A stretch of 26,252 nucleotides of DNA from JAVBPA01 sp031549925 (GCA_031549925.1 JAVBPA010000009.1:1-26252), one strand, 5' to 3'. Numbered from the stretch's first letter, positions 7,436 through 14,795 are shown. Program-made: numbers and translations. The notes: a model not told the origin generated them from the letters alone.

Positions 7436-8032
7436 ATGCTAGCCTTTTTAAAAATAAATTCTTACACGATCGTAAAAATGATGGTAAACCAAGTCGGAAT
7501 GACAATATTCGGGCTTGTACTTACTATGGCTACCGTTTCTGACAGGACATTGTTGTTGCTGACTTCTATATTTTCTGTTTTGTTTTATATGGTTTTATTA
7601 TATACAATGTCATGGGAAGCCGGAATATCAGATAACATAAAACTTGAGGCGAAACGTATACCTTTTAAACCTCTGAAGTTTTTGTATTTGTCGATTTGCG
7701 CCAATTTAATAAATTTGATTCTCGGTTTTTTATCGGTTATCGGTTATTTATTTATCGAAAAAGTGGGTGAAACCTGGTCTAGTCCGGTTTGGGCCGTTAA
7801 TATGTATGGGGTTACGAACGCTATCGCCAGATTTATTCAAGGAATGTGGATTGGTTTAATACAATATTTTACGCCTGAAAACACAGCTCCGATTCCGATT
7901 GCGCTTATATTGATAACCCTTCCTTCGATGGCGGTTTGCGCGGGCGGTTATTATTTGGGACTGAGGGGGAAAACTATCCGGAACCTTTTCGGAATTAAAA
8001 CGGGAAACGGAACCAGCGGAATGGTAAAATAA
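7436..8032 (+). CDS. Unknown multi-pass membrane protein
   Basis: I do not recognise this 198-residue protein. It shows about four hydrophobic segments (roughly 17-37, 38-60, 80-107 and 150-176), short charged loops and a hydrophilic Gly-rich C-terminal tail. There are no catalytic motifs. AAGGA lies 13 bases before the ATG, a long spacing, so an internal start near residue 15 is possible. It is followed after 93 bases by the CwlD-like amidase on the same strand and is divergent from the recombinase. The context weakly suggests an envelope role. Codon use resembles its neighbours. Confidence 0.75.
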   Translation: MLAFLKINSYTIVKMMVNQVGMTIFGLVLTMATVSDRTLLLLTSIFSVLFYMVLLYTMSWEAGISDNIKLEAKRIPFKPLKFLYLSICANLINLILGFLSVIGYLFIEKVGETWSSPVWAVNMYGVTNAIARFIQGMWIGLIQYFTPENTAPIPIALILITLPSMAVCAGGYYLGLRGKTIRNLFGIKTGNGTSGMVK

Positions 8033-8125
8033 AAATCTACCATAATTTATCTAAAATAAAGTAATAGCGTATCTTCGGACAGCATATGTTTTATATATAT
8101 TCTATGTTGTTCGGAGGCGTTTTTT

Positions 8126-8884
8126 ATGGAAAAAACAAAAAGCAGCCAGGCTTTTTTTTATATCTCCCGATTTATCATTTTCGCTCTTGTGCTTTCTCTT
8201 TCGTCCCTTTTTTGCAGTTTTATGTTTCGCGCATGCAATATTCAGGAGCTTCACGCGTCGAATGTAATAAAAATCGCACCTGCGGATGTAATAATAGACG
8301 CGGGTCACGGAGGAGCGGACGCGGGAGCCTCGGGGCTGGGAGGAGAAGCGGAAAAAGAAATAAATTTAGCGGTTTCTGAAATGATATACAATATTCTTGA
8401 TATATTAGGTTACAGCGCTGTAATGACCCGTACCGGCGATTATATGCTTTCATATGCCGATCCTGATACCGGCAAAGAGAACGGAACAAATAAAATGCGT
8501 GATTTAAGAGGAAGACTTGCTTACGCCGATGAAAATCCCTATGCCGTATTTTTAAGTATTCACATGAATAAATTTTCAGATCCGCGTTATTACGGATTAC
8601 AGGTTTATTATTCAAAAAATAATAACCGCAGCGAAAAACTGGCACAGTTAATACAAGAAAAAGCCCGGTTGAATTTAGATCCGGAAAATGACCGCAAAAT
8701 AAAAATGGCAGGGGACAATATATATTTGCTCAAAAAAATTACAATTCCCGCGGTTATCGTAGAATGTGGTTTTTTATCTAATGAAAACGAAACATTTTTG
8801 TTAATGCAGCATGATTATCAGATGAAATTGGCGGCGGCTATATTATGCGGTGTAACAGAAGAAATTAATCTCGCCGCACATTAA
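8126..8884 (+). CDS. N-acetylmuramoyl-L-alanine amidase (Amidase_3, CwlD-like)
   Basis: This 252-residue zinc amidase has an N-terminal signal/anchor (about 12-33) and one Amidase_3 domain. Zinc ligands are His61 (DAGHGG), Glu74 (in GGEAEKEIN) and His146 (SIHMN); the catalytic Glu213 is in IVECGFLSN. Length, the single domain and the YYGLQVYYS and IYLLKK segments resemble CwlD, which makes muramic-lactam precursors in the spore cortex. Without the partner deacetylase nearby, a general wall-cleaving role is also possible. GGAGG lies 8 bases before the ATG. Transcription ends at the terminator at 9039-9085. Confidence 0.9.
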   Translation: MEKTKSSQAFFYISRFIIFALVLSLSSLFCSFMFRACNIQELHASNVIKIAPADVIIDAGHGGADAGASGLGGEAEKEINLAVSEMIYNILDILGYSAVMTRTGDYMLSYADPDTGKENGTNKMRDLRGRLAYADENPYAVFLSIHMNKFSDPRYYGLQVYYSKNNNRSEKLAQLIQEKARLNLDPENDRKIKMAGDNIYLLKKITIPAVIVECGFLSNENETFLLMQHDYQMKLAAAILCGVTEEINLAAH

Positions 8885-9038
8885 AAATAATTATACTTGT
8901 TTTTATATTATTGTTAAAAATTTAGCTTTCCGTTAAAACAATAAAATTCCGCGAAAATGAGTTGATATAATTCTGTCCGGTTAAAATAAATTCCGGTTTT
9001 ATAAAATCCGTTTTGACAAAAATTCAAAGAAAACAAAA

Positions 9039-9085
9039 GGACGATACAGATATTTTTTGATGTCTTAATCGTCCGTATTTTTTTT
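9039..9085. terminator. Bidirectional Rho-independent terminator
   Basis: The stem ggacgat (9039-9045)/atcgtcc (9068-9074) has an extended inner stem (agatat/atgtct). A run of T follows it on the plus strand (9077-9085) and a T-rich stretch on the minus strand. It separates the convergent amidase and LysM/secretin-N genes. Confidence 0.85.
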
Positions 9086-9097
9086 ATATTTGCTTTT

Positions 9098-10471
9098 TTA
9101 AATTCCTAAATCATGGCTTTCGATTATACTGAGGAGAGAGTTGAATTGTTTTATGCTGCAATAAATCCAAAAAGATTTTTTATCAGTAGATATTTTCAAT
9201 ACGGAAGCCGTTGTATATTCACCTTCCGTATCAATCCGGTTCAAGTGCTGGATTAAATTGTCTTTCTGTCCGTCTTCCGAATTTGGATTTTCAAATTTAG
9301 CTTGCAGCAGCGTATCAACTGATATATTGCTCAAATTAAAACGCATAATTCCGGTTTTAGTTAATTCCGCGGAAACAGAGGGGGCTGTATCAATATATGA
9401 AATAACAGCGGAAGCTATATCTGTCTGCTGTTTGTTTGCGTATAAATAAATAGTACTGGACTTATCTTTTAAAACCATTCCCGAGGGAAATTTTGCCGAG
9501 CTCTGACCATCGTTTTCGTAAATGTTTATAGATGAAAATATTTTATACAGATCATGTACAGATGAATAATTTAAATTTTTAATATTTATATCAGGCAGTT
9601 GTTCCGCAGCACCGCTTATGTCTGTCATAGAAACAATATTATAAACGCAGGCAAGGTCAGAAGCTATTCCTTGTAATTGAAGTTTTGATTTATCTTTTTC
9701 CGATTCTGTTGCGGTAACAGAAATATCAAGGGCTTTAATTTGATTTATGATGTAATCGGCTGTTATATTTTTTAATGTAATTTCAGTGAGTGATTTTTCA
9801 TCGTCATACAGAGAATCAAGCTTCCCCTTCGGCGCTGAATATAATACATTATCTACTATGTTATAAGTAAGCTCCGCTTTTTGCATAAAATCTTCGATTG
9901 CTTCGTTAATCGTGACATTTTCAATAGAAAAATCTATTTTTTTATCAGACGCCCGGCAAATAACCGTATATCCGGTGTATGAAGCTATCGCATTTAATAT
10001 TTCACGAATATCGGTATTAACAAAATTAAAACTGATATATAAATCCTTATCAGGTATTAAACTCAAACAGGAATCTTTAATCAAATTGCAAAGTACATCG
10101 TTTTCTATATTAACCGGAGAAGATGTTTCCGGTTTTGTTTCGGGAGTTGTTTCGCTTTCGGTATTCGACGAACTTTCCGCCGAAGTAGTTTGCTCTGATG
10201 AAGCCGGTATTTTCAATACCATACCGATGTTTATACGATCGGGATTTTCGATATTGTTTAATTTTATGATATCATCAACTGTAACTTTAAATTTAGATGC
10301 GATTTTATATAAAGAATCTCCGGCTGCAACGGTGTATTCGGTATAGGAGCTTCCGAAAATATTTATTATCATAATCGTCAAAATAACAATAATGACCGCA
10401 ATAACCGCGACGGTTTGCAATAGGTATGATTTATTGTTTTTTATCATATTGGATTTATTACTTGTATACAT
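9098..10471 (-). CDS. Membrane-anchored LysM protein with secretin N-type domains
   Basis: This 457-residue protein has a single N-terminal membrane segment (about 16-40), a LysM peptidoglycan-binding domain (44-90; YTVAAGDSLYKIASKF, then INIGMVLKIP) and a Ser/Thr/Glu linker (91-120). A domain at about 143-213 reads like the secretin N0/STN domain: I-S-F-N-F-V-N-T-D-I-R-E-I-L-N-A-I-A, then a TGY turn, then IENVTINEAIEDFM and VLYSAP. Two or three ring-building-type repeats follow (about 228-285, 292-362 and perhaps 366-457). The C-terminal secretin beta-barrel is absent. In type IV pilus and type II secretion systems N0 contacts PilP/GspC, and a PilP/GspC-like protein is encoded 17 bases upstream. 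AGGAGG lies 9 bases before the ATG. Domains are seen by motif; the role is inference. Confidence 0.82.
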   Translation of the reverse strand: MYTSNKSNMIKNNKSYLLQTVAVIAVIIVILTIMIINIFGSSYTEYTVAAGDSLYKIASKFKVTVDDIIKLNNIENPDRINIGMVLKIPASSEQTTSAESSSNTESETTPETKPETSSPVNIENDVLCNLIKDSCLSLIPDKDLYISFNFVNTDIREILNAIASYTGYTVICRASDKKIDFSIENVTINEAIEDFMQKAELTYNIVDNVLYSAPKGKLDSLYDDEKSLTEITLKNITADYIINQIKALDISVTATESEKDKSKLQLQGIASDLACVYNIVSMTDISGAAEQLPDINIKNLNYSSVHDLYKIFSSINIYENDGQSSAKFPSGMVLKDKSSTIYLYANKQQTDIASAVISYIDTAPSVSAELTKTGIMRFNLSNISVDTLLQAKFENPNSEDGQKDNLIQHLNRIDTEGEYTTASVLKISTDKKSFWIYCSIKQFNSLLSIIESHDLGI

Positions 10472-10488
10472 ATCAAAATTCCTCCTTT

Positions 10489-11184
10489 TTATGTATTTTC
10501 GGACGTTTGGATATAAAGTGTTTTACGGGATGAATCTTTTGAAATTTCAACTGATGTTTTTGAAACAGAATATAAAATCCAACCGCTGTCGCCTATCTGC
10601 TCTCCTATCTTTTTAGAATAAGAAGAAGAACCAAAACGAAAAACAGCGACAGAAGAATCATTTTCGCTGTATATGATTCCGGTTAGTATTATATCTTCAG
10701 CAGTTTCATCTTTTCCGGAAATTACTAAATCGTCCGGTAAAATATATACATAATTATCGGAATTTTTTATATCGGCATTTGCGCTGCTGTGCCGTATGAT
10801 GAGTAAAACAGATAAAACAATAATGACAGAAACCAAAACAACCGGGATGATTATAAATAATAATACTTTCCGGGGCAATATTTTATTTTTTTTCTTTTCG
10901 GGTTTTTTATTAGTATGTATTGTTCCGGGATTTTTGCTGATTTGTGCGTTCGCGGGATTTTTGTTGATTTGTGCGTTCGCGGGATTTTTGCTGATTTGTG
11001 TATTCGCGGGATTTTTGTTGATTTGCGCGTTCCCGGGGTTTTTGTTGATCTGCGCAGTCCCGGAGTTTGGGCTGATTTGCTCACTCCCCGGGTTTTTGTA
11101 ATTTTTTTGAACTTCGGAAAAATTAACCGATGGTTCACGGGTTTCACGGTTAGTTTTACGTGTGACTTTAAATTTATATCTCAT
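10489..11184 (-). CDS. PilP/GspC-like bitopic membrane protein with N-terminal 9-residue repeats
   Basis: This 231-residue protein begins with a basic segment, then seven 9-residue repeats (residues 31-93, consensus N-P-A-N-A-Q-I-N-K) and a Lys-rich stretch. One strong membrane helix follows (about 104-130), then an extracytoplasmic domain. Residues 163-227 follow the pattern of the GspC homology region and PilP: I-L-T-G-I-I-Y, V-A-V-F-R-F, KKIGEQIGDSGW, SVSKTSVEI, then TLYI. Such domains form small beta-barrels that bind secretin N0. It is the first gene of an operon with the LysM/secretin-N gene 17 bases downstream, behind a perfect promoter. The repeats would be cytoplasmic and have no known function. 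The homology call rests on pattern, not a search. Confidence 0.75.
   Translation of the reverse strand: MRYKFKVTRKTNRETREPSVNFSEVQKNYKNPGSEQISPNSGTAQINKNPGNAQINKNPANTQISKNPANAQINKNPANAQISKNPGTIHTNKKPEKKKNKILPRKVLLFIIIPVVLVSVIIVLSVLLIIRHSSANADIKNSDNYVYILPDDLVISGKDETAEDIILTGIIYSENDSSVAVFRFGSSSYSKKIGEQIGDSGWILYSVSKTSVEISKDSSRKTLYIQTSENT
10906..11094. repeat. 27-bp in-frame tandem repeats (seven units)
   Basis: Seven contiguous 27-base units cover exactly 189 bases inside the PilP/GspC-like gene. The inner units are almost identical (plus-strand gggatttttgttgatttg core) and the outer ones diverged. Each encodes nine residues of the N-P-x-x-x-Q-I-x-K type, so copy-number change would keep the frame. 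Confidence 0.92.
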
Positions 11185-11231
11185 AATTTATTATTCCGAT
11201 CATTTCGTTACGGTTTATATTATATATGTTG

Positions 11232-11260
11232 ATTATATCATCTGATAACATAATTGTCAA
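11232..11260 (-). promoter_or_regulatory. Consensus sigma-A promoter of the PilP/LysM-secretin-N operon
   Basis: On the minus strand, -35 TTGACA (11255-11260), a 17-base spacer and -10 TATAAT (11232-11237), a full consensus match. The leader before the ATG ending at 11184 is about 40 bases. Confidence 0.88.
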
Positions 11261-11347
11261 TTTTTTTATCTTAAATAACAAAATAATATAATAAATTTAA
11301 AACATATGTTAGGAATATATTGGTATATATACAATAACCAGTTTTTA

Positions 11348-11377
11348 TTGACAAAGTTATTGATTTTGTGATATTAT
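11348..11377 (+). promoter_or_regulatory. Probable promoter of the Cys-rich small protein gene
   Basis: -35 TTGACA (11348-11353), an 18-base spacer and -10 TATTAT (11372-11377). It implies a leader of about 160 very AT-rich bases before the ATG at 11545. No other gene is seen in the interval 11185-11544, which holds only this and the divergent operon promoter. Confidence 0.6.
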
Positions 11378-11544
11378 ATTATACATAATATATAAATAAA
11401 CATATTAATAATCATACAAAACACACATAATAAATAAAAAAATGGAATAATTATGCAAATAATAATTAATATTAAATAAAATTTTCCTGTAAAATCACTT
11501 ATTATGAAATATTTATATTATAAAAATTTAAGGATAAAAACAAA

Positions 11545-11820
11545 ATGAAAAAAACATATAGTAATCCCAAACTGGAATTTGTGATACAATCGGATAAGAT
11601 TTGTAATTATATCGGAAGCACGCAGGAATATGAATTTGAAATCTGCTATTGTAATTTTAAATACTATATTATAAACCAAGCGTATGATTTATGTATGCAA
11701 TACGCGGAAGATCCGAATTATGACCAATTTCCGTACGGCGGGGAATATAAAAAAGAATCGGGCAGTGCTTGTAAAAATAAAGAATTCCTTGAAGATTATT
11801 TCTGCGGAGACCAAAAATAG
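11545..11820 (+). CDS. Orphan Cys-rich small protein with K-x-Y-x2-P-x-L-E N-terminus
   Basis: I cannot assign a family to this 91-residue protein. It begins MKKTYSNPKLEF, a start style shared by many short clostridial peptides including leaders of modified peptides. It contains six Cys (20, 34, 36, 50, 76 and 87) and many Tyr, Asn, Asp and Glu, with no signal peptide or membrane segment. AAGGA lies 10 bases before the ATG, and a promoter is placed upstream. No radical-SAM, protease or export gene is adjacent, so a modified-peptide precursor is only a possibility. A redox-active or metal-binding cytoplasmic protein fits equally well. It stands alone between the PilP-like operon and the URO-D gene. 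Confidence 0.65.
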   Translation: MKKTYSNPKLEFVIQSDKICNYIGSTQEYEFEICYCNFKYYIINQAYDLCMQYAEDPNYDQFPYGGEYKKESGSACKNKEFLEDYFCGDQK

Positions 11821-11833
11821 TTTTTATACAAGA

Positions 11834-11885
11834 GAAGGAATTACGGTCGCTTTTTTGCGAAAAAAAGCTCCGCAAAAAACGTTAT
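11834..11885 (+). repeat. Dispersed hairpin repeat, copy B
   Basis: It contains AAGGAATTACGG, then two overlapping and mutually exclusive perfect stems: gcttttt/aaaaagc within 11849-11868, and ttttttgcg (11851-11859)/cgcaaaaaa (11871-11879). The reverse complement of 22011-22060 shares AAGGAATTACG, CGCTTTT and AAAAGCTCCGCAAAA in the same order. It lies just downstream of the small protein gene. Confidence 0.75.
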
Positions 11886-11907
11886 TTTTGTCATAATTAC
11901 TATAATT

Positions 11908-13002
11908 TTAATATCTGCCGATGTCGTGCGCGGTTTGGTACATAGCAATTACGTTTTCTTCCGGTGAGTTATCTTGAATTGCGTGGGATGGTGCGAAATG
12001 ATATCCTCCGGCAGGCATCATAATAGCAAGTGTTTCACGTACATTGTCGATAACTTCATTTACTGTCCCGTAAGCGAGTGGTCCGGCTGTTGAAATCAGT
12101 CCTCTGAAACCTAATTTCCCGCCGAAATTTTCGACTAAATACTTAGGATTCATATTAGTTGCTTCAGGTTGAAGAGAATCTACAGCAGATATTCCCATTT
12201 CGATGAAATCATTATATGCCCAGCTTGAAGAACCGCATGTGTGGATTATAACAGGGAGGTTATATGACTTCGCACAATCCACAAACATTTTATGAATCGG
12301 TTTCATGGATTTTCTGTACAATTCCAAGCTGATCATAGGTGTATGCTGTGTCCCGAGGTCTTCTCCGAGCCATACAAAATCAATGTAACCTTTGCATTTG
12401 TCAAGAGTGCGTTCTAAATTCGCAAGCTGAAACTTTGCTCTTCTGTTCATAAAATCCATAGCCGGTTCATATCCGGTTATCAAATGACAAAGCATATCTT
12501 CCATTCCCATAATTCTGCCGTTTGAATTAATAATATCCGGAGTTCCGCCTCCTCCGGCATAAACAGCGTATTCACATGCTTTCGCATGCTCACGCGCGGC
12601 TTCATAATTGAAATTATCCGGATCCGGTATCGGGAATTTTTCAAATTCTTCGTCTAAAGCGTCTTTTAACGGGAAATCGCAAAAATCCCAATAACCGCCG
12701 GTTTCATGTTCAACCCAGCGCATAACAGCACCTTCCAATTGATTTACCTGACGATTCGGAGGCACTTCGTGAAGCTGCGGACCGGTATAAGGAGCTCCGA
12801 CTCCGCGGTAATCAACTCCGAGAGCCTGCATTACAAGCTCATAATTACCGTCAAAAATCCCCAAGGCACGCGCTAAACGCATATGAACAGCTCCGTTCGT
12901 ATCATATCCAATTGATACGCGGTCGGTTTTTTCATGTGCAAAAGTGCGTCTGACACGTTCTTTCGCCGACATTGTTTCAGGCGCTTTTTTTATTTCTGCC
13001 AT
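11908..13002 (-). CDS. Uroporphyrinogen decarboxylase-family protein (probable methyltransferase)
   Basis: This 364-residue protein has the URO-D/MtaA fold signature: an N-terminal KERVRRTFAHEKTDRV segment, GEDLGTQ (213-219), the H254-T-C256-G zinc-type motif and the C-terminal AGGYHFAPSHAIQDNSPEEN block. The His-x-Cys motif is that of corrinoid-dependent methyltransferases (MtaA, CmuA), where zinc activates a thiol. True haem-pathway HemE lacks it. No corrinoid protein or activator is encoded beside it, so the methyl donor is unknown. AAGGAG lies 8 bases before the ATG. The promoter at 13147-13175 leaves a leader of about 135 bases with no recognised riboswitch. Confidence 0.88.
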   Translation of the reverse strand: MAEIKKAPETMSAKERVRRTFAHEKTDRVSIGYDTNGAVHMRLARALGIFDGNYELVMQALGVDYRGVGAPYTGPQLHEVPPNRQVNQLEGAVMRWVEHETGGYWDFCDFPLKDALDEEFEKFPIPDPDNFNYEAAREHAKACEYAVYAGGGGTPDIINSNGRIMGMEDMLCHLITGYEPAMDFMNRRAKFQLANLERTLDKCKGYIDFVWLGEDLGTQHTPMISLELYRKSMKPIHKMFVDCAKSYNLPVIIHTCGSSSWAYNDFIEMGISAVDSLQPEATNMNPKYLVENFGGKLGFRGLISTAGPLAYGTVNEVIDNVRETLAIMMPAGGYHFAPSHAIQDNSPEENVIAMYQTAHDIGRY

Positions 13003-13146
13003 ATATTTTTCTCCTTAATATACTAAAAATAATTTAAAGATAAACGGGAAAGTTAATTTTCAATCCATAGAGGTACAAGAAGTTTATCCCAAAACTCAAA
13101 CTCTGCGGAAAAACAAAACAACGGAACAAAGCCTCTCATAGATAAG

Positions 13147-13175
13147 ATTATATCAGTTCTTTGTCCAAAATGCAA
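13147..13175 (-). promoter_or_regulatory. Promoter of the URO-D-family gene
   Basis: On the minus strand, -35 TTGCAT (13170-13175), 17 bases and -10 TATAAT (13147-13152). The rest of the interval 13003-13385 has no gene I can support; it holds this promoter, its long leader and the divergent promoter at 13323-13351. Confidence 0.65.
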
Positions 13176-13322
13176 TTACCAAAACTATATAAATATAACA
13201 AAGATAAATATAAAATAAAAAATACCGATATATCATCGGTAAAAATATTATGAAACAGGATTGTAAAAAACACATACTTATAAAGTGATTCGTATATTTT
13301 TGGAAAAATATTTCTTTTTGTA

Positions 13323-13351
13323 TTGACATATAAAGAATACTGAGGTATAAT
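13323..13351 (+). promoter_or_regulatory. Consensus promoter of the small conserved protein gene
   Basis: -35 TTGACA (13323-13328), a 17-base spacer and -10 TATAAT (13346-13351). The start codon follows about 40 bases downstream. Confidence 0.87.
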
Positions 13352-13397
13352 AATATATTCAGCACGCGATTATACATTTAAAGAGGTGAGATTTGTT

Positions 13398-13721
13398 GTG
13401 GCAGAAAATATAATGAACGAAAATAAGTATATAATGTACCGCGGCAAACCGTTAGTAAGAGATAAGAATGCTATATGTTACGGTTCAATGACAGATAAAT
13501 ATTTTTTATTTATGATTATATTATCTACAGTTTCGGTTGAAGGTAATATTGCGGGTAAAAAGTACGATGCTCCGGATAAAATTCTTGTGCAGATTTTATC
13601 TACAGATACAAAAAAGCCGCTTCATGAACGTATGGTTAAGCAATTTGAAAAAAATGGATTATATGATGCTATGGATATAGGACTTATCTGGCTTGAAAAA
13701 TTAAATGAAACGGAAAAATAA
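13398..13721 (+). CDS. Small conserved protein of unknown function
   Basis: This protein has 107 residues from the chosen GTG. It begins VAENIMNENKYIMYRGKPLVR, followed by a moderately hydrophobic strand (KYFLFMIILSTVSV), a basic middle and a C-terminal LIWLEKLNETEK helix. There is no signal peptide or clear membrane helix. I recall similar short proteins in Clostridia but know no function. AGAGGTGAG ends about 8 bases before the GTG at 13398; an upstream GTG at 13386 overlaps that Shine-Dalgarno and an ATG at 13413 is the other candidate. A perfect promoter and a strong terminator (13825-13873) make it a well-defined single-gene unit. Confidence 0.75.
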   Translation: MAENIMNENKYIMYRGKPLVRDKNAICYGSMTDKYFLFMIILSTVSVEGNIAGKKYDAPDKILVQILSTDTKKPLHERMVKQFEKNGLYDAMDIGLIWLEKLNETEK

Positions 13722-13824
13722 TTTATACTTAATTGTGGCATGAAACATAAAAGGTATCCGGCAGATATGAAAGAATCAAATTCAAAATAATCGGAAATTT
13801 TTTATGTTTATTATACGGTATGAA

Positions 13825-13873
13825 GGGCTATTATGGTTTACATAAGTAAATCAGATAGCCCATTCTTTTTTTG
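13825..13873 (+). terminator. Rho-independent terminator
   Basis: Stem gggctat (13825-13831)/atagccc (13855-13861) with a short inner tac/gta pairing, followed by a T-rich tract to 13873. It ends the small conserved gene transcript. The remaining stretch to 14003 has no gene. Confidence 0.85.
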
Positions 13874-14003
13874 CTGTAAAACGAACATAAATAAAACCGG
13901 ATTCATATAACATGGGTTTATGTTTTTTATCCCTGCTATGAAAAAGCATTTGAAGGAAATAAATAACCAAAATCAAAGTTTAAGATATTATATTTGTTTT
14001 TCT

Positions 14004-14276
14004 TTAAGCATCCTCTTTCATCTCGAGTGATTTTTTATATGCTTTTTGTACGGCGGCAGATAATTGATCGGTACAGGAGGTTCCTCTTAAACCGCAGTTT
14101 ATTCCGCCACACTTTTCTTCGATTTGCAAAACAGTGGAGCCGTCAAGTAATTTTTGAATTGCTTGCAAATTTCCGTTGCAACCTCCGGTAAAAACGATAT
14201 TCGTGACAATATCGCCGTCTAAATCGAAAGTTATTTTAGTGGAGCAGGTATTTTTGGTTTTATAACTATGTTTCAT
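14004..14276 (-). CDS. TSCPD domain-containing protein (TIGR03905 type)
   Basis: This 90-residue protein matches the short stand-alone TSCPD family. It has an N-terminal Cys11, FTGGCNGNLQAI with Cys33, then C56-G-G-I-N-C61-G and RGTSC68-T-D-Q-L. The domain is related to the C-terminal part of some ribonucleotide reductases and probably binds metal through its Cys residues; the function of the small form is unknown. The name-giving T-S-C-P-D reads T-S-C-T-D here. It starts 3 bases after the glutathione peroxidase stop, so the two genes are translated from one transcript. Confidence 0.88.
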   Translation of the reverse strand: MKHSYKTKNTCSTKITFDLDGDIVTNIVFTGGCNGNLQAIQKLLDGSTVLQIEEKCGGINCGLRGTSCTDQLSAAVQKAYKKSLEMKEDA

Positions 14277-14279
14277 AAA

Positions 14280-14759
14280 CTACTCTCCCAGTAATTTGTT
14301 AATTTCTTTTTCAAGTGCGGCGGGTGTTTTTGTGGATGCGAAACGGTTTACCGCTTCACCTTTTTTATTTATAAGGAATTTTGTGAAATTCCATTTTATT
14401 TTTGAGCTTCCGAGACCGCTTTTTTGTTCTTTAAGCCATTTGTATAAAGGACTTTCATTTTCCCCGTTTACTTCGATTTTGGCAAATTGTTTAAACTTTA
14501 TTCCAAAACGTCCGGTACAGAAACTACCGATTTCCTCCTGAGTACCGGGAGCTTGATTGCCGAACTGGTTACACGGAAAATCCAAAATTTCAAATCCCTT
14601 GTTTTTATATTTTTCATATAAATCCTGCAAACCGCTGTATTGAGGTGTAAATCCGCAGCCTGTGGCGGTATTTACCACTAAAATCACTTTCCCTTTATAT
14701 TCCGAAAGACTGACATCATTTCCTTTGGCATCTTTTACTGTAAAATCGTATATATTCAT
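14280..14759 (-). CDS. Glutathione peroxidase-like thiol peroxidase
   Basis: This 159-residue Gpx-fold peroxidase is full length for the bacterial family. The catalytic set is Cys35 (NTATGC-GFTPQY; Cys in the selenocysteine position), the FPCNQFGNQ motif (61-69) and KWNFTKFL with Trp123. Bacterial members reduce hydroperoxides, usually with thioredoxin rather than glutathione; Cys63 or Cys81 could be the resolving residue. GGAGG lies about 8 bases before the ATG. It leads a two-gene operon with the TSCPD gene behind the promoter at 14796-14823. An anaerobe would use it against peroxide exposure. Confidence 0.93.
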   Translation of the reverse strand: MNIYDFTVKDAKGNDVSLSEYKGKVILVVNTATGCGFTPQYSGLQDLYEKYKNKGFEILDFPCNQFGNQAPGTQEEIGSFCTGRFGIKFKQFAKIEVNGENESPLYKWLKEQKSGLGSSKIKWNFTKFLINKKGEAVNRFASTKTPAALEKEINKLLGE

Positions 14760-14795
14760 TTTATTTTCCTCCTAAATTAAATTGTGTGCAATATA

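Noticed and set aside
10906..11094. Possible CRISPR-like array
   Set aside because: The units are contiguous with no unique spacers, and they are in frame within a coding sequence.
10796..11232. Long open frames on the plus strand and another minus-strand frame across the 27-bp repeats
   Set aside because: The 27-base unit keeps several frames open at once. The minus-strand frame 10489-11184 alone has a consensus promoter, a membrane helix, a folded-domain pattern and an operon partner.
13153..13377. A 74-residue minus-strand frame rich in Tyr, Ile and Phe
   Set aside because: It is an AT-rich random frame covering the divergent promoters, with no Shine-Dalgarno or domain.
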